A DNA stretch of 64,000 nt. Source: Aeoliella sp052161615 (GTDB taxonomy: Bacteria > Planctomycetota > Planctomycetia > Pirellulales > Lacipirellulaceae). Below are positions 8,784 to 19,122 of the stretch, piece by piece; the first letter of the stretch is position 1; every line of letters begins with the position of its first letter. The position numbers and the translations under genes are program-made. The notes beneath the pieces are model-generated. The model was not told the DNA's origin and did no database searches. It saw only the letters and a program-made list of their open reading frames with translations. Where the stretch lies: NCBI RefSeq assembly GCF_052161615.1, contig NZ_CP197417.1, positions 558,001 to 622,000 on the forward strand, in the 5' to 3' direction.

Positions 8784-11117
8784 TCAGGGATTCAGCGTAT
8801 ACAGCAGCACGTTGAGCCCGATTCTTGCGGCGTCTTCCCTCGTATAGCCGCGGCATTCGATCGCTTCGTGTTTTTCGAGCGCGCAACTGAGATCCAGTGG
8901 CGAGTAGACCACGGCCCAGCGGTCGCCGATTTTGATGCCTTCGAGTTGTGGTTCGATCTGTCTCACGCGGGCGGCCAGCGGGCGGTTGTCGGCGGCGGGT
9001 TGGGGGTCGCGGATTTCGACTTTCGCCAAGTCGTACCCACCATGCGCGGTGGTCAATAGACTGTCGGTCGCCGGGATGCGTTCGAGTGTGGAGTTGGGGA
9101 GCACTTCGCCCATCTCGCGGCGGAACGCCTTGGTGAACGCGCTGGACGCGCAGATGGAGTCGGCTAGCAACGTGCCGCCGTTTTCCAGGTACTCGCGCAG
9201 ATTGTTTCGCTCGGCGGGGGTGAAGCGGAACTCGTGCCGGCCATGCATGAAGACGAGGTGATGGCGGAACAGGTCCTTGCCACCCGCGCCGATCAAGCGA
9301 TCGTCGGTCGAGATGCGGAGCTTGATGTCCCCCTGCGACGCGGCACGCAGCAAGTTGGCGAGCGCGCCGGGCGCGTCGTCGCAACCACCGCCGTGACGTA
9401 GCTTGGCGACTTCGATCACACCACGGCCACCAACTTGATTGGCGGCATCGGCCGCAAACTCGTCGACGAAGCTCTGCTCCTTGCCCTTGGGTTCGCGGTT
9501 CGTGGCGTAGGTCAGTACGTTGATGCCAATGGTCATGGCATCGTCGATCTGCTGTTCGATGTTGTCGCTGTACTTGGTGATGCGGCCAGGGCGGCGTAGC
9601 TCCCAGTAGCACGACAAGTCGCTTTCAGAGAACACCACGCACGTGCGGCAGCCGTACTCGACCGCCCAAAGCTTGCCAACGTAAGGCGAATTGGGCCGCA
9701 CTAAGCGTTCCATCCGCCAGATAGGGTGGCTCGGCGGCAATTGATGCAGGCGGTACTCGGGTTCGGGGAACATGTCCTCGACAAGCTGGCGAAAGCCCTG
9801 ATTGAAAGCCTTCGAGTCGCCACAGCAAGACTCGGCGAAGATGAATCCGCCACGATCGATGTAGTCGCGGAGTTTCTTCGCGTCGTTGTCGAGGTTCGGT
9901 GCTTGATTGCCACTGATGTAGAGCACGGGCGCTTGCAGCAGATCCTCGACGCTCGCCGACTTCGGGTTGATGATTTGCCAAGTGAGATCGAGGTCCCATT
10001 GTTCCTCGGCGAACACGGTGAGATTCGCGGCGTCGAGGCGGTGGTTATTCCAGTCGGTGCCGTTGCCGTGCTGAAGCTTGCCCATCACGATAGGCCGGCG
10101 ACCTTTGGAGAGGAACAACATAGCCATCGACGTGGCGACGTGCGGATTGCTCTCGCCGTGACTCGAGCCTTTCCAGTAGTGGGCCAGCGGGTCCTGGTGA
10201 TTCACCAAGTACTCGGCACCTTCGCGATACCAATCGCTTTGACCAATAAGCCTCCGCGCGGTGAGTCGCCCCACACGCTCGACGCCATATAAGTAGTAGT
10301 AGTGCCACACCGCGCCGACATCGATCGCGCCGGGATTGCGCTCGACCGAGAAGTGCCGCCCGAGCCAGTCGAGTCCACGCTCGATCGCTTGGTCGTCGGC
10401 TTGAGGTTGGCAGCAGAGCACGCGGTCGTTCACCACGCGGGCATCCCCTTCGTCGACGGCGAGCGACGTGACGACCAGCGCACCGATGCCCGCGCAGGTC
10501 ATGCTGCCTGAGGGTCCGGGGATGGGGGCGTACTCCCACGAGCCATCGCCGTTCTGCCCGCGACGCCAGTAACCGGCGGCAAGCTTCCAGGTCTCGGGGT
10601 TCACACGAATGCCGACGCGCTGCGCTTCGTGCAGCGCGAGGACGGCGAACTGCGAGTTGCTGCGGTCGCCACCCGCCCCGGGATAGCTCCACGAACCGGC
10701 GTTCTCGCCTTGAGTGATTTGATTGCGTTCGAGCCAATCGACCTTCTGCTCGATCAGTAGGCGATCGCGCTTCGGCTCGCCGGCGCAGAGGGCCATGGTT
10801 TGTAGCGAGACGCTGTAGGTTTTGTCGAACGTGTTCGCGCGAAGGTAGCCGAGGGCCTTCTGCATTTGGGCCGACTTGGCGTCGACTCCGGCGTCGAGCA
10901 GCGCAAGTGTCACCAGGGCAGTGACGCCACCGGGATAATTTCCGAGATCGTCCCACGTGCCGCGGGGCGATTGCTCGCGCAGCAGGTAGTCACGCCCGCG
11001 ATCGATGGCCGCGGTAACGTCCGCCGCGGTAATTGCGGCTGTTGCCGAGGGGGGAAGGGTCGCGATCGTAACGATTGCGGCAAATAGTGCGGTGAGCGAA
11101 TATCGCCGGCCTGACAT
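8784..11117 (-). CDS. secreted protein with prenyltransferase-like repeats and two DUF4159 domains
   Basis: This 777-residue protein has a signal peptide (LFAAIVTIATLPPSATAA). Residues ~30-330 form alpha/alpha-toroid repeats like squalene-cyclase/prenyltransferase domains (IDRGRDYLLREQSPRGTWDD; GYWRRGQNGDGSWEY). Two tandem DUF4159 modules follow: one around 345-560 (LQHGNGTDWNNHRLDAANL ... LRDYIDRGGFIFAESCCGD), and a second around 560-777 (LREYLENGGTLLADSICAS). DUF4159 resembles a class-I glutamine-amidotransferase fold; Cys lies near the expected nucleophile turn in both. A good ribosome-binding site (AAAAGGAG, 8 nt before ATG) supports the start. It is divergent from the moxR gene cluster, the usual partner in planctomycetes, so the products may work together at the cell envelope. 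The biochemical function is unknown. Confidence 0.82.
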   Translation of the reverse strand: MSGRRYSLTALFAAIVTIATLPPSATAAITAADVTAAIDRGRDYLLREQSPRGTWDDLGNYPGGVTALVTLALLDAGVDAKSAQMQKALGYLRANTFDKTYSVSLQTMALCAGEPKRDRLLIEQKVDWLERNQITQGENAGSWSYPGAGGDRSNSQFAVLALHEAQRVGIRVNPETWKLAAGYWRRGQNGDGSWEYAPIPGPSGSMTCAGIGALVVTSLAVDEGDARVVNDRVLCCQPQADDQAIERGLDWLGRHFSVERNPGAIDVGAVWHYYYLYGVERVGRLTARRLIGQSDWYREGAEYLVNHQDPLAHYWKGSSHGESNPHVATSMAMLFLSKGRRPIVMGKLQHGNGTDWNNHRLDAANLTVFAEEQWDLDLTWQIINPKSASVEDLLQAPVLYISGNQAPNLDNDAKKLRDYIDRGGFIFAESCCGDSKAFNQGFRQLVEDMFPEPEYRLHQLPPSHPIWRMERLVRPNSPYVGKLWAVEYGCRTCVVFSESDLSCYWELRRPGRITKYSDNIEQQIDDAMTIGINVLTYATNREPKGKEQSFVDEFAADAANQVGGRGVIEVAKLRHGGGCDDAPGALANLLRAASQGDIKLRISTDDRLIGAGGKDLFRHHLVFMHGRHEFRFTPAERNNLREYLENGGTLLADSICASSAFTKAFRREMGEVLPNSTLERIPATDSLLTTAHGGYDLAKVEIRDPQPAADNRPLAARVRQIEPQLEGIKIGDRWAVVYSPLDLSCALEKHEAIECRGYTREDAARIGLNVLLYTLNP

Positions 11118-11211
11118 GGCGAACTCCTTTTGCGTACGTACACGCGCGGGTGCGCGCCTAAGTATCGTACGTCACCTTAGTTACCGCGACTACCGGGGCA
11201 GTTATTGCAGA

Positions 11212-11240
11212 TTGTCGCACTTGATACGCACCGATAGAAT
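11212..11240 (+). promoter_or_regulatory. candidate sigma-70 promoter for the moxR cluster
   Basis: TTGTCG (11212-11217) is followed by TAGAAT (11235-11240) with a 17-bp spacer, in the 261-bp divergent gap between the DUF4159 gene and moxR. The -10 matches five of six consensus bases and the -35 four of six. It is ~140 bp from the moxR start. Judged by eye only. Confidence 0.3.
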
Positions 11241-11378
11241 AAACCGTTCGACGCGACCGTCCCTTGGGGGCGGTTCGTGCGTAGGGACATCGACTGCAAT
11301 AGAAATGACCACGTCTTGCGATCGCGGACCGCGTGGCGGTCCGGCTAATGGGCGAGTTCGAGTAGTAAAGGGACTGTT

Positions 11379-12458
<1,080 letters not shown>

Positions 12459-12486
12459 GGCGAGGTGAGGAGCGTAAGCCAAGACC

Positions 12487-12534
12487 TGTCATCCTGAGGG
12501 AGCCCCGGCGACTGAAGGATCTCGGTTTGCCATT
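12487..12534 (+). repeat. family A dispersed repeat
   Basis: TGTCATCCTGAGGGAGCC followed by a conserved GACTGAAGGATCTC core and ending in GCCATT. It lies between moxR and the next small gene, immediately upstream of that gene's ribosome-binding site. Confidence 0.85.
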
Positions 12535-12549
12535 TGAGAAGGAAGAAAT

Positions 12550-13098
12550 GTGAAGCTATTTGCCGCCACTCTGATACCAGTACTACTCATAGCTGCATTT
12601 TTGATGTGGCCTCGAAATAACCGGCGGCTGGTGGAATACGAAGGGTACTACTTCATAAAGCAACAAGGAGACTGGGAGGTCAACTTTCATCGTAAGTCCC
12701 CGCTCTGGCTTCGGCTCCCAGATAATACCGAAATCTATGTTCCGGATATCACTCAAGGACTCGCCAATGACATCTTGAGAACTGCTGAAGAGCGAAACGC
12801 TGAAGGCGTAAACAACAAGTCCGATGATATTCTCGGCAATCGAGATCGTTTTTTCTACTTCGGCGATTTGGGACTTAAGCTTACGTTCGACAAAACAGGG
12901 GAATTATCGTACGGGCGGGCTTCTGGAAGAATGAAGTGGGAGGGAGAAAGACTTGTGCAGATTCCCGGAGGAATTCAAGTTGGAATCAATCGTGAAGGTC
13001 CGTTTCACGATCTCATAGGAACGAAGTTAGGCGACTTGGAGGAGGTGTTTGGCAAGCCTACCGCGATCCGTAACTACAGCCCCCCTCGTGGACCCTAG
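12550..13098 (+). CDS. unknown protein with N-terminal membrane anchor
   Basis: This 182-residue protein of unknown function begins with GTG at 12550, preceded by GAGAAGGAAGAAAT, a good ribosome-binding site. One hydrophobic helix (LFAATLIPVLLIAAFLMW, residues 3-20) is followed by a soluble domain with a repeated strand pattern (VEYEGYYFIKQQGDWEVNF; FYFGDLGLKLTFDKTGELSYG). Codon use is clearly more AT-rich than in the flanking moxR and DUF58 genes, and family A repeats bound it on both sides. It therefore looks like a later insertion into the MoxR-DUF58-BatA module. No family is recognised. Confidence 0.6.
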   Translation: MKLFAATLIPVLLIAAFLMWPRNNRRLVEYEGYYFIKQQGDWEVNFHRKSPLWLRLPDNTEIYVPDITQGLANDILRTAEERNAEGVNNKSDDILGNRDRFFYFGDLGLKLTFDKTGELSYGRASGRMKWEGERLVQIPGGIQVGINREGPFHDLIGTKLGDLEEVFGKPTAIRNYSPPRGP

Positions 13099-13147
13099 GA
13101 TTACTACCCAACCACGACCTCCGTGCTCTCTGTGGTAAATCCAAATG

Positions 13148-13194
13148 AATGGCCGCGTAGATCCTTCAGTCGCCTAGGCTCCCTCAGGATGACA
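13148..13194 (-). repeat. family A dispersed repeat (inverted relative to 12487 copy)
   Basis: Inverted copy ending CCCTCAGGATGACA. With the copy at 12487 it brackets the 12550-13098 gene as inverted repeats ~610 bp apart. Confidence 0.8.
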
Positions 13195-13256
13195 TGTTCT
13201 TAATGGTCTCCACCTAATTTCCCAGCCCCTAGCCCCCGACCCCTCATCCCTCCCGC

Positions 13257-14153
13257 ATGGCAACTGTCGAGCAATACCTGAAGCCGGCTGTGATTCAGCA
13301 GATCAAGCGGCTCGATTTGCGCGCGCAGTTCATTGTGAAGGGGTTCTTGCAGGGTTTGCATGCCAGTCCGTTTCATGGGTTCTCGGTCGAGTTCAGCGAG
13401 CATCGCAAGTACACGCCCGGCGACAATCCGGCGGACATCGACTGGTTGGTCTACGCCAAGACCGACAAGTACTACACCAAGAAGTTCGAGGCCGAGACCA
13501 ACATCACCGGCTATCTGGTGATGGATCAAAGCCGGTCGATGGCCTACACCTATCGGCAGGAGATGACCAAGTTCGACTATGGCATCTGCATCGCCGCCGC
13601 GCTTTGCTACCTGATGGTCCATCAGAACGACCCCGTGGGCCTGGTGACGTTTGGCGAGAAGATCGAGAAGTTCCTGCCCCCGAAGAGCAAGCGGCAGCAA
13701 ATCGCCAGCGTGCTGACGGTCCTGGCAAGGCTCGAGCCGATGGGCGAGACGAACGTCGCGAAGAGCCTGGTGCAGCTTGCCGCGATGATCAAACACGCGA
13801 GCCTCATCATGGTGTTTAGCGACCTTTTGGGCGACGTCGACGAGACGATCGCCTCGCTCCGCCGGCTGCGGCATGGTGGCAACGACGTCATTTTGTTCCA
13901 CATCCTCGACGAAGCGGAGGTCGAGTTCCCGTTCCATGGCCTCATGGAACTCGAAGACCCGGAGACCCACCAGAAGATCGAAGTCGACGCCGACAACTTC
14001 CGCAGCGACTACGCCGAAGAGATCGCAAAGTTCCGCGAACAGTACCGCACCGAATGCTTCCAAAGCGGCATCGACTACGTGCCGCTGGATACCAGCATGC
14101 CGTTTGATCGCGCGCTGATGGAGTATTTGGTTACTCGTAGGCAGCGTGGCTAG
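13257..14153 (+). CDS. DUF58 / VWA-like domain protein
   Basis: This 298-residue DUF58-family protein is a von Willebrand A-like partner of MoxR ATPases. The N-terminal signature is typical: FSVEFSEHRKYTPGDNPADIDWLVYAKTDKYYTKKFEAE. A MIDAS-like metal site follows in VMDQSRSMAY (~84-93, D-x-S-x-S partly conserved as DQSRS). The C-terminal part continues the VWA fold (SLIMVFSDLLGD; DVILFHILDEAEVEF). No signal or membrane segment is seen, so it is cytoplasmic or membrane-associated. The ATG at 13257 follows a C-rich leader (cccctcatccctcccgc) without a Shine-Dalgarno sequence. It is part of the moxR gene series. Confidence 0.9.
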   Translation: MATVEQYLKPAVIQQIKRLDLRAQFIVKGFLQGLHASPFHGFSVEFSEHRKYTPGDNPADIDWLVYAKTDKYYTKKFEAETNITGYLVMDQSRSMAYTYRQEMTKFDYGICIAAALCYLMVHQNDPVGLVTFGEKIEKFLPPKSKRQQIASVLTVLARLEPMGETNVAKSLVQLAAMIKHASLIMVFSDLLGDVDETIASLRRLRHGGNDVILFHILDEAEVEFPFHGLMELEDPETHQKIEVDADNFRSDYAEEIAKFREQYRTECFQSGIDYVPLDTSMPFDRALMEYLVTRRQRG

Positions 14154-14164
14154 AAATGGAGAGG

Positions 14165-14284
14165 TCAGTTGTGATGCAAATGCGGAATGCGGAATGCGGA
14201 AGGGGGAAGGGGCGCAAGCGAAAGCTGCAGCGTTTCGTTCGTCTGCATTCTTTCCGCCTTCCCCTTTCCACCTTCCCCCTTTAA
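14165..14284. repeat. inverted repeat of GGAATGCGGAAGGGGGAAGG / CCTTCCCC type (family K)
   Basis: Left arm about 14178-14212 (gcggaatgcggaagggggaa...) and right arm 14246-14283 (cattctttccgccttcccc...). The right arm runs almost up to the start codon of the BatA-type gene at 14288. A similar element precedes bioD at 45001-45122. It gives the gene a pyrimidine-rich leader without a Shine-Dalgarno site. Confidence 0.65.
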
Positions 14285-14287
14285 CGT

Positions 14288-16417
14288 ATGTCCTTCCTCT
14301 CCCCACTCCTGCTCGCCGGTGCCGCGCTGGTCGCGCTGCCGATCTTGCTGCATCTGGTGATGCGCCGCGAGCCGCAGCGGGTGGAGTTTCCGGCACTTCG
14401 CTTCGTCCGCAAGCGGCAGAGTGTGAATCAGACGCGGCTCAAGCTGCGGCATTGGATACTGCTCGCCCTGCGGTGTGCGTTCATTGCGATTCTGGCCCTC
14501 GCACTCGCGCGGCCGGTGCTGCAAGGTTCGGGGCTACTCGGCAGCGGCAAGGCGGGACTCGCGGCGGCGGTGGTGATCGACAACTCGCCGCGGATGGGCT
14601 ACCTCGAAAAGAACGTCACACGCCTCGAAGCGGCGCAAGAAACCGCCACGTGGTTGCTCGAACAACTTCCGCCGGAGAGCGAAGTGGCGCTCGTGGAGCC
14701 AGGCCGGGCACGGCGTGCGAAACTCGGCGAACGCGACTCGGCGATCTTGCGAACCGAACGACTCAAGGTTTCTGCCGCCAGCGGTCCGTTGGCCGAGGCG
14801 GTTGTCGAGTCAATCAATCTGCTTGCCGAACGCCCCGATCATCGCCGCGAGATTTACGTGTTCACCGATCTCGCGGCCGTGGTGTGGAACGACGGGGCGC
14901 TCACCGAGATTCGCACCGCGCTCGATAAGAACGAAGGGACCAAGCTCTATCTGGTCGACGTCGGCGCCGAGGACCCGGTGAACGCCGGCCTTGGCGAGCT
15001 GGAACTCTCTTCCGATCACTTGGCGACCGGCGAAGCGGTCACGCTGCGTGCCGACGCTCGCGCGACGGCGAACCTGGCGGGCAATTCGCGCAATGTCGAG
15101 GTATGGCTCGTTACCGGCGATGGCAAGCAGGCGAAGCGTGGGCAACAACCTGTCACGCTCTCCGCCGCGGGCGAAGCGGTCGAGCTCCCCATCGCCGGGC
15201 TCGCCGAGGGGGTGCATCAGGGTTACGTGAAGTTGTCGGGCGACGATCCACTGACGATCGACAACACGCGTTACTTCACGATCAGCGTCGATCCGCCACC
15301 CCGCGTCCTGCTGGTGGGAATGTCGGCTGAGTCGACGCAGCTGATGGCCGAGGCGCTCGCGCCAGCCGCGCTCGCGCAAACCGCCGCTTCGAGGTTCGCG
15401 GTCGAACGCGTCACGTTCAACACACTCGACCGCACATCGCTCACCACGTTCGACACCGTGATGTTGCTCGATCCGCCACCCTTGAGCGCACAGCAGTGGC
15501 GACATCTGAGCGACTTCGTGCAAACCGGTGGCGGGCTCGCCGTGATGCTCGGCCGCAACGCGGTGGGGAATCTCGATGACTTCAACGCTGCGGCTGCTCG
15601 ACTCCTGCTGCCGGGCGAACTTAAGTGGGTGTCGTCGACGGCGGGGTATCTATCGCCGGCGAACTATAACCACCCCGTGCTGCGGCAACTTGTCGACATT
15701 GCCGAGGCCACACCTTGGCCCGCGTTTCCAGTGTTCAAGTCGTGGGCCGTGTCGAACTTGGATCCTGCGGCTGCCGTAGTGGCGACGTTCGCGGATGGTT
15801 CGCCCGCCATCGTTGAAGGTTTGTTCGGAACCGGCCGCGTGCTGCTGGTCACCACACCGCTCTCCGATCGCGCGAGCGACGAGCCGTGGAACCTGCTGCC
15901 GACGAATCCCGACCCATGGCCATTCCTGGCGCTGGTTGAAGGGATGGCCGACTACTTGGTGGGCAGGGACGTTCGCGGGTTGAACTTCGCGGCGGGGCGA
16001 GTTGTGTCGCTGCCACTCCCGAAGCGTAGCGACCTGACGACGTACGTCCTCGAGCCACCCACCGGCAGCCCGCTGCCACAGTCGCTCTCGCCGGGGCAAA
16101 CCGAGATCATCGTTACTACCACCGATCAGGTCGGCAACTACCGCGTTCGCTCGGGCGGCGAACGCGCTACGCTCGACCGCGGCTTCAGCATCAACGCCGC
16201 GGGCGATGTCGGCCAACTCGAACGCGTCTCGTTCGACACCATCGCCACCGCCCTCGGCGAAGACCGCGTCGAACTGGCCACTGGACAAAGCAACCTGTCG
16301 AGCACCATCGACCTAGGCCGAGTAGGCCGCGAGTTGTACCCATGGCTGATCGCGCTGGTGGCGTTGATACTGGCGTGCGAACAGTGGCTTGCCGACAGGT
16401 TTTATAAGAGTGGATAA
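14288..16417 (+). CDS. BatA-type membrane protein with VWA domain
   Basis: This is a 709-residue membrane protein. The N-terminus is the classical BatA (aerotolerance regulator N-terminal) segment: FLSPLLLAGAALVALPILLHLVMRREPQRVEFPALRF, then a second helix near residue 65 (HWILLALRCAFIAILALALARP). A VWA-like region begins AAVVIDNSPRMGY (~95-107); the MIDAS is degenerate (DNSPR rather than DxSxS), so metal binding is doubtful. Large extracytoplasmic beta-rich and GATase-like regions follow (RVLLVGMSAESTQLMAEAL; DFVQTGGGLAVMLG), with a final membrane helix (LYPWLIALVALILACEQW). It probably forms an envelope complex with MoxR, DUF58 and the following gene product. Confidence 0.87.
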   Translation: MSFLSPLLLAGAALVALPILLHLVMRREPQRVEFPALRFVRKRQSVNQTRLKLRHWILLALRCAFIAILALALARPVLQGSGLLGSGKAGLAAAVVIDNSPRMGYLEKNVTRLEAAQETATWLLEQLPPESEVALVEPGRARRAKLGERDSAILRTERLKVSAASGPLAEAVVESINLLAERPDHRREIYVFTDLAAVVWNDGALTEIRTALDKNEGTKLYLVDVGAEDPVNAGLGELELSSDHLATGEAVTLRADARATANLAGNSRNVEVWLVTGDGKQAKRGQQPVTLSAAGEAVELPIAGLAEGVHQGYVKLSGDDPLTIDNTRYFTISVDPPPRVLLVGMSAESTQLMAEALAPAALAQTAASRFAVERVTFNTLDRTSLTTFDTVMLLDPPPLSAQQWRHLSDFVQTGGGLAVMLGRNAVGNLDDFNAAAARLLLPGELKWVSSTAGYLSPANYNHPVLRQLVDIAEATPWPAFPVFKSWAVSNLDPAAAVVATFADGSPAIVEGLFGTGRVLLVTTPLSDRASDEPWNLLPTNPDPWPFLALVEGMADYLVGRDVRGLNFAAGRVVSLPLPKRSDLTTYVLEPPTGSPLPQSLSPGQTEIIVTTTDQVGNYRVRSGGERATLDRGFSINAAGDVGQLERVSFDTIATALGEDRVELATGQSNLSSTIDLGRVGRELYPWLIALVALILACEQWLADRFYKSG

Positions 16418-16443
16418 CCGATATTTGAGTGCGTTATGAACCC

Positions 16444-16663
16444 TGTCATCCTGAGGGAGCCGCGGCGACTGAAGGATCTTGCCGGCCATTAGGAAAGAGT
16501 CTCACGCAGAGTCGCAAAGACGCAAAGAAGAAAGAAGTTAGGAACACTAATCTGCGCTAATCGGCACTAATAAGAAATGATTAGTGAAGATCATCGCAGA
16601 TTAGTGTTCCGAAAAAAATGGCAGAGTACATCCTTCAGTCCCCGGGGCTCCCTCAGGATGACA
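16444..16663. repeat. composite inverted repeat (families A, C and B nested)
   Basis: Family A arms at 16444-16489 and 16617-16663 (inverted), family C at ~16499-16530, and a family B inverted repeat at 16540-16610. The order A-C-B-A' is a variant of the A-B-C-A' element at 8542-8764, so the parts assemble in different orders. It fills the gap between two co-directional genes of the VWA module. Confidence 0.85.
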
Positions 16664-16754
16664 CAACTCCCGTTCCGTCCATTGGTCATTGTTAATTCGT
16701 CATTAGTCACTCCCCTAACCTCCGGTCGCTAACGCTCCCGGCTCGCCCTAATCC

Positions 16755-19052
16755 ATGTCCCTCTCCCTCCATCCCGTCGGCGGTTATGCATTCGTGGCCA
16801 TCGTGGCTGCGATTTTGCTCGTGCTGCTTGCGCGCGTGGGGCCGAGGCACATTGAGGTTCCGTTCGGTAGGCGGCTCGCGCTCAAGATGCTCCGGCTGAC
16901 GGCGATCTTACTGCTGCTCGTCGCTATGCTGCGGCCGACGTTTCAGTTCACTCGCACCACGCCCGAAGAGGCGACGCTGCTGGTGCTCGCCGATCGGTCG
17001 CGGAGCATGCAGGTGGAGGATTCGCTCGACAATCGCAGTCGGTACGACGCCATGAAGCTCGTGCTCGGCGAAGCGGCTGGCGATTTTGAAAAGCTCGAAG
17101 AGAACTGGAACGTCCACGCCTACTCGTTCGCCGAAACGCTCGAATCGGTGCCGGTGAAGGTGGGACGGTTGGAACTTGCCGAGGCTCCGACCGGCGAGCA
17201 GTCGCCCCTCGGTGCGGCGCTCGAAGAACTGCTGGAACGCGAGGGCGACCAACGGCTTCGCGGCGTGCTGGTGCTGAGCGATGGCGCGCAGCGTGCCGTG
17301 CCCCCCTTGGACGCCGCGCCGCAGTTGGTCGCACGCCAGTACGCGGCCGAGGCAATTCCGCTCTACACGTTCTACTTCGGCCAGCCCGGCAGCAGCGATC
17401 GGGCCGACCTCGCCATTGAAGACCTGCTGGTCAGTGGCACGGTGTTCGCCAACGCCCCCATGCGAGTCAGCGGGCAGCTACACGCCCAGGGCTACGCGAA
17501 TCGTAACGCCAAGGTGCAGCTGCTGTGGGAGCAGGTGGCCGAGGATGGTGCACGCGAAATGCAGGTGGTCGACACGGTCGAACAAGACATTCTCACCGGC
17601 GACAGCCGCACGCCGATCTCGCTTGGCCACACCCCCACGGTGCCGGGCGAGTACAAGGTGACGCTTCGCGCCGAGAGCCCCGAGGGCGAACTCGTCACGA
17701 CGAACAACGAGTCGAGCACGTTCGTCACCGTTCGCGAAGGTGGCATCAAGGTGCTGTATCTGTATGGCGCGTCGGAGATTGGTGGCGGGGCCGGTGTCGA
17801 GCAAGCGTTCATTCCGCGCATCATCGACGAATCGCCCGACGTGCAAATCAGCCGCAAGCTGTTCAATTATCGCCGGCCGCTCGAAGATCTTCGCCGTGAG
17901 TTGCAGCCAGGCAGTTACGACGTGGTGATCCTGTCGAACGTCGATAAGGACGCGATGAACGCCGAGAGCTGGCGGGCGCTCGCCGACATGGTTCGCAGCG
18001 GCACGGGTCTGATGATGGGTGGCGGTTTCCACAGCTTCGGGCCCGGTGGTTTCCAAAACACGCCACTCGCCACGGTGCTCCCCGTGGAGCTTGGTCTCGC
18101 CGAACGACAGAACTTCCGCGAGCCACTGCGTAAGGACGTTCACGTCGAAGGTCCGCTCAAGATGCATCCCGCGGGCGACGTCGGCAAGTCGCACCCCATC
18201 ATGCAAATCGTCCCCAACGCCCCGCCCGGCAGTGGTTGGAACGACCTTCCCGCGCTCGACGGCGCGAATCGCATTCCGCGGAACTCGCTGAAGCCCAACT
18301 CGCAGATCATCGCCGAGACGAACGATGCCGCGCGGCATCCACTGTTGGTCGTGGGGCAAGCGGGCAACGGTCGCACCCTGGCGTTCGCGGGGGACACCAC
18401 TTGGCGATGGCAGATGGAAGGCCATCGCGACGAGCTCCGCCGATTCTGGCGGCAAGTCGTGCTGTGGCTCGCCCGCAAAGACGACCAACCCGCCGGACGA
18501 GTGTGGATCGACCTCGCTTCACGCCGCGTGAGTCGTGGCGGAAGGCTCGACATCGAACTCGGCGCGACGCCCGGTGATAACGACGATCCAGATGCCGCCA
18601 TCGAGTTCGACGCGAAGATCACGCTGCCCGATGGCACGCAGCAACCGCTCGTCACCGTCGCGACCGACACCGGCCGCCGTGCGGGGACGTTCACCATCAC
18701 CGACCAGCCGGGCGACTACTTGGCCGAGGTCACCGCGAAGATCGACGGCAAGGAAATCGGCACCGCGGCCGCGCGGTTCTTAGTGCCCAATCAAGACCTC
18801 GAACTCGACCGCCCCGGCGCCGAACCCGCCATGCTCGCCGGCCTTGCGAAACTCACCGAAGCCGCCGGCGGCCAGTCGTTCGCCCCCGAAGAACTGCCGG
18901 CCCTGGTTCGCAAGCTGGCGAAAGAAGAACCCGAGCTCAAAACCGAAGTGATCGAACGCCGCACCTACTGGGACAAATGGCCGTTCCTGCTGCTCTTTGT
19001 CAGCGTGCTAGGGGTCGAATGGTTCCTAAGAAAACGCTGGGGATTGGTGTAA
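16755..19052 (+). CDS. large membrane VWA / glutamine-amidotransferase-like protein of the MoxR module
   Basis: This 765-residue protein has two N-terminal membrane helices (AFVAIVAAILLVLLARVG; LRLTAILLLLVAMLRP) and a VWA-like domain with LADRSRSMQVEDS (~77-89, D-x-S-x-S-type MIDAS with Arg in place of Gly). Ig-like segments follow. A GATase1-like domain contains VKVLYLYGASEIGGGAG and DMVRSGTGLMMGGGFHSFGPGG (~395-420). Near the end come a domain with a beta-sandwich look (DYLAEVTAKIDGKEI) and one membrane helix (WPFLLLFVSVLGVEWFLRKR). It is the last gene of the moxR series. Such proteins are usually annotated as glutamine amidotransferases, but no catalytic Cys-His-Glu triad is evident, so enzymatic activity is not supported. 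A structural or sensing role in an envelope complex is more likely. Confidence 0.82.
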   Translation: MSLSLHPVGGYAFVAIVAAILLVLLARVGPRHIEVPFGRRLALKMLRLTAILLLLVAMLRPTFQFTRTTPEEATLLVLADRSRSMQVEDSLDNRSRYDAMKLVLGEAAGDFEKLEENWNVHAYSFAETLESVPVKVGRLELAEAPTGEQSPLGAALEELLEREGDQRLRGVLVLSDGAQRAVPPLDAAPQLVARQYAAEAIPLYTFYFGQPGSSDRADLAIEDLLVSGTVFANAPMRVSGQLHAQGYANRNAKVQLLWEQVAEDGAREMQVVDTVEQDILTGDSRTPISLGHTPTVPGEYKVTLRAESPEGELVTTNNESSTFVTVREGGIKVLYLYGASEIGGGAGVEQAFIPRIIDESPDVQISRKLFNYRRPLEDLRRELQPGSYDVVILSNVDKDAMNAESWRALADMVRSGTGLMMGGGFHSFGPGGFQNTPLATVLPVELGLAERQNFREPLRKDVHVEGPLKMHPAGDVGKSHPIMQIVPNAPPGSGWNDLPALDGANRIPRNSLKPNSQIIAETNDAARHPLLVVGQAGNGRTLAFAGDTTWRWQMEGHRDELRRFWRQVVLWLARKDDQPAGRVWIDLASRRVSRGGRLDIELGATPGDNDDPDAAIEFDAKITLPDGTQQPLVTVATDTGRRAGTFTITDQPGDYLAEVTAKIDGKEIGTAAARFLVPNQDLELDRPGAEPAMLAGLAKLTEAAGGQSFAPEELPALVRKLAKEEPELKTEVIERRTYWDKWPFLLLFVSVLGVEWFLRKRWGLV

Positions 19053-19067
19053 AAGCTTGCGCCCTTT

Positions 19068-19105
19068 TGTCATCCTGAGGGAGCCCCAGCCACCCGAAGC
19101 GTCTC
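19068..19105 (+). repeat. family A dispersed repeat, degenerate
   Basis: TGTCATCCTGAGGGAGCC with a diverged core (CACCCGAAGCGTCTCGC). It lies 15 bp after the stop of the large VWA gene, between converging genes. Confidence 0.7.
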
Positions 19106-19122
19106 GCAGGGGCGAGAACCTC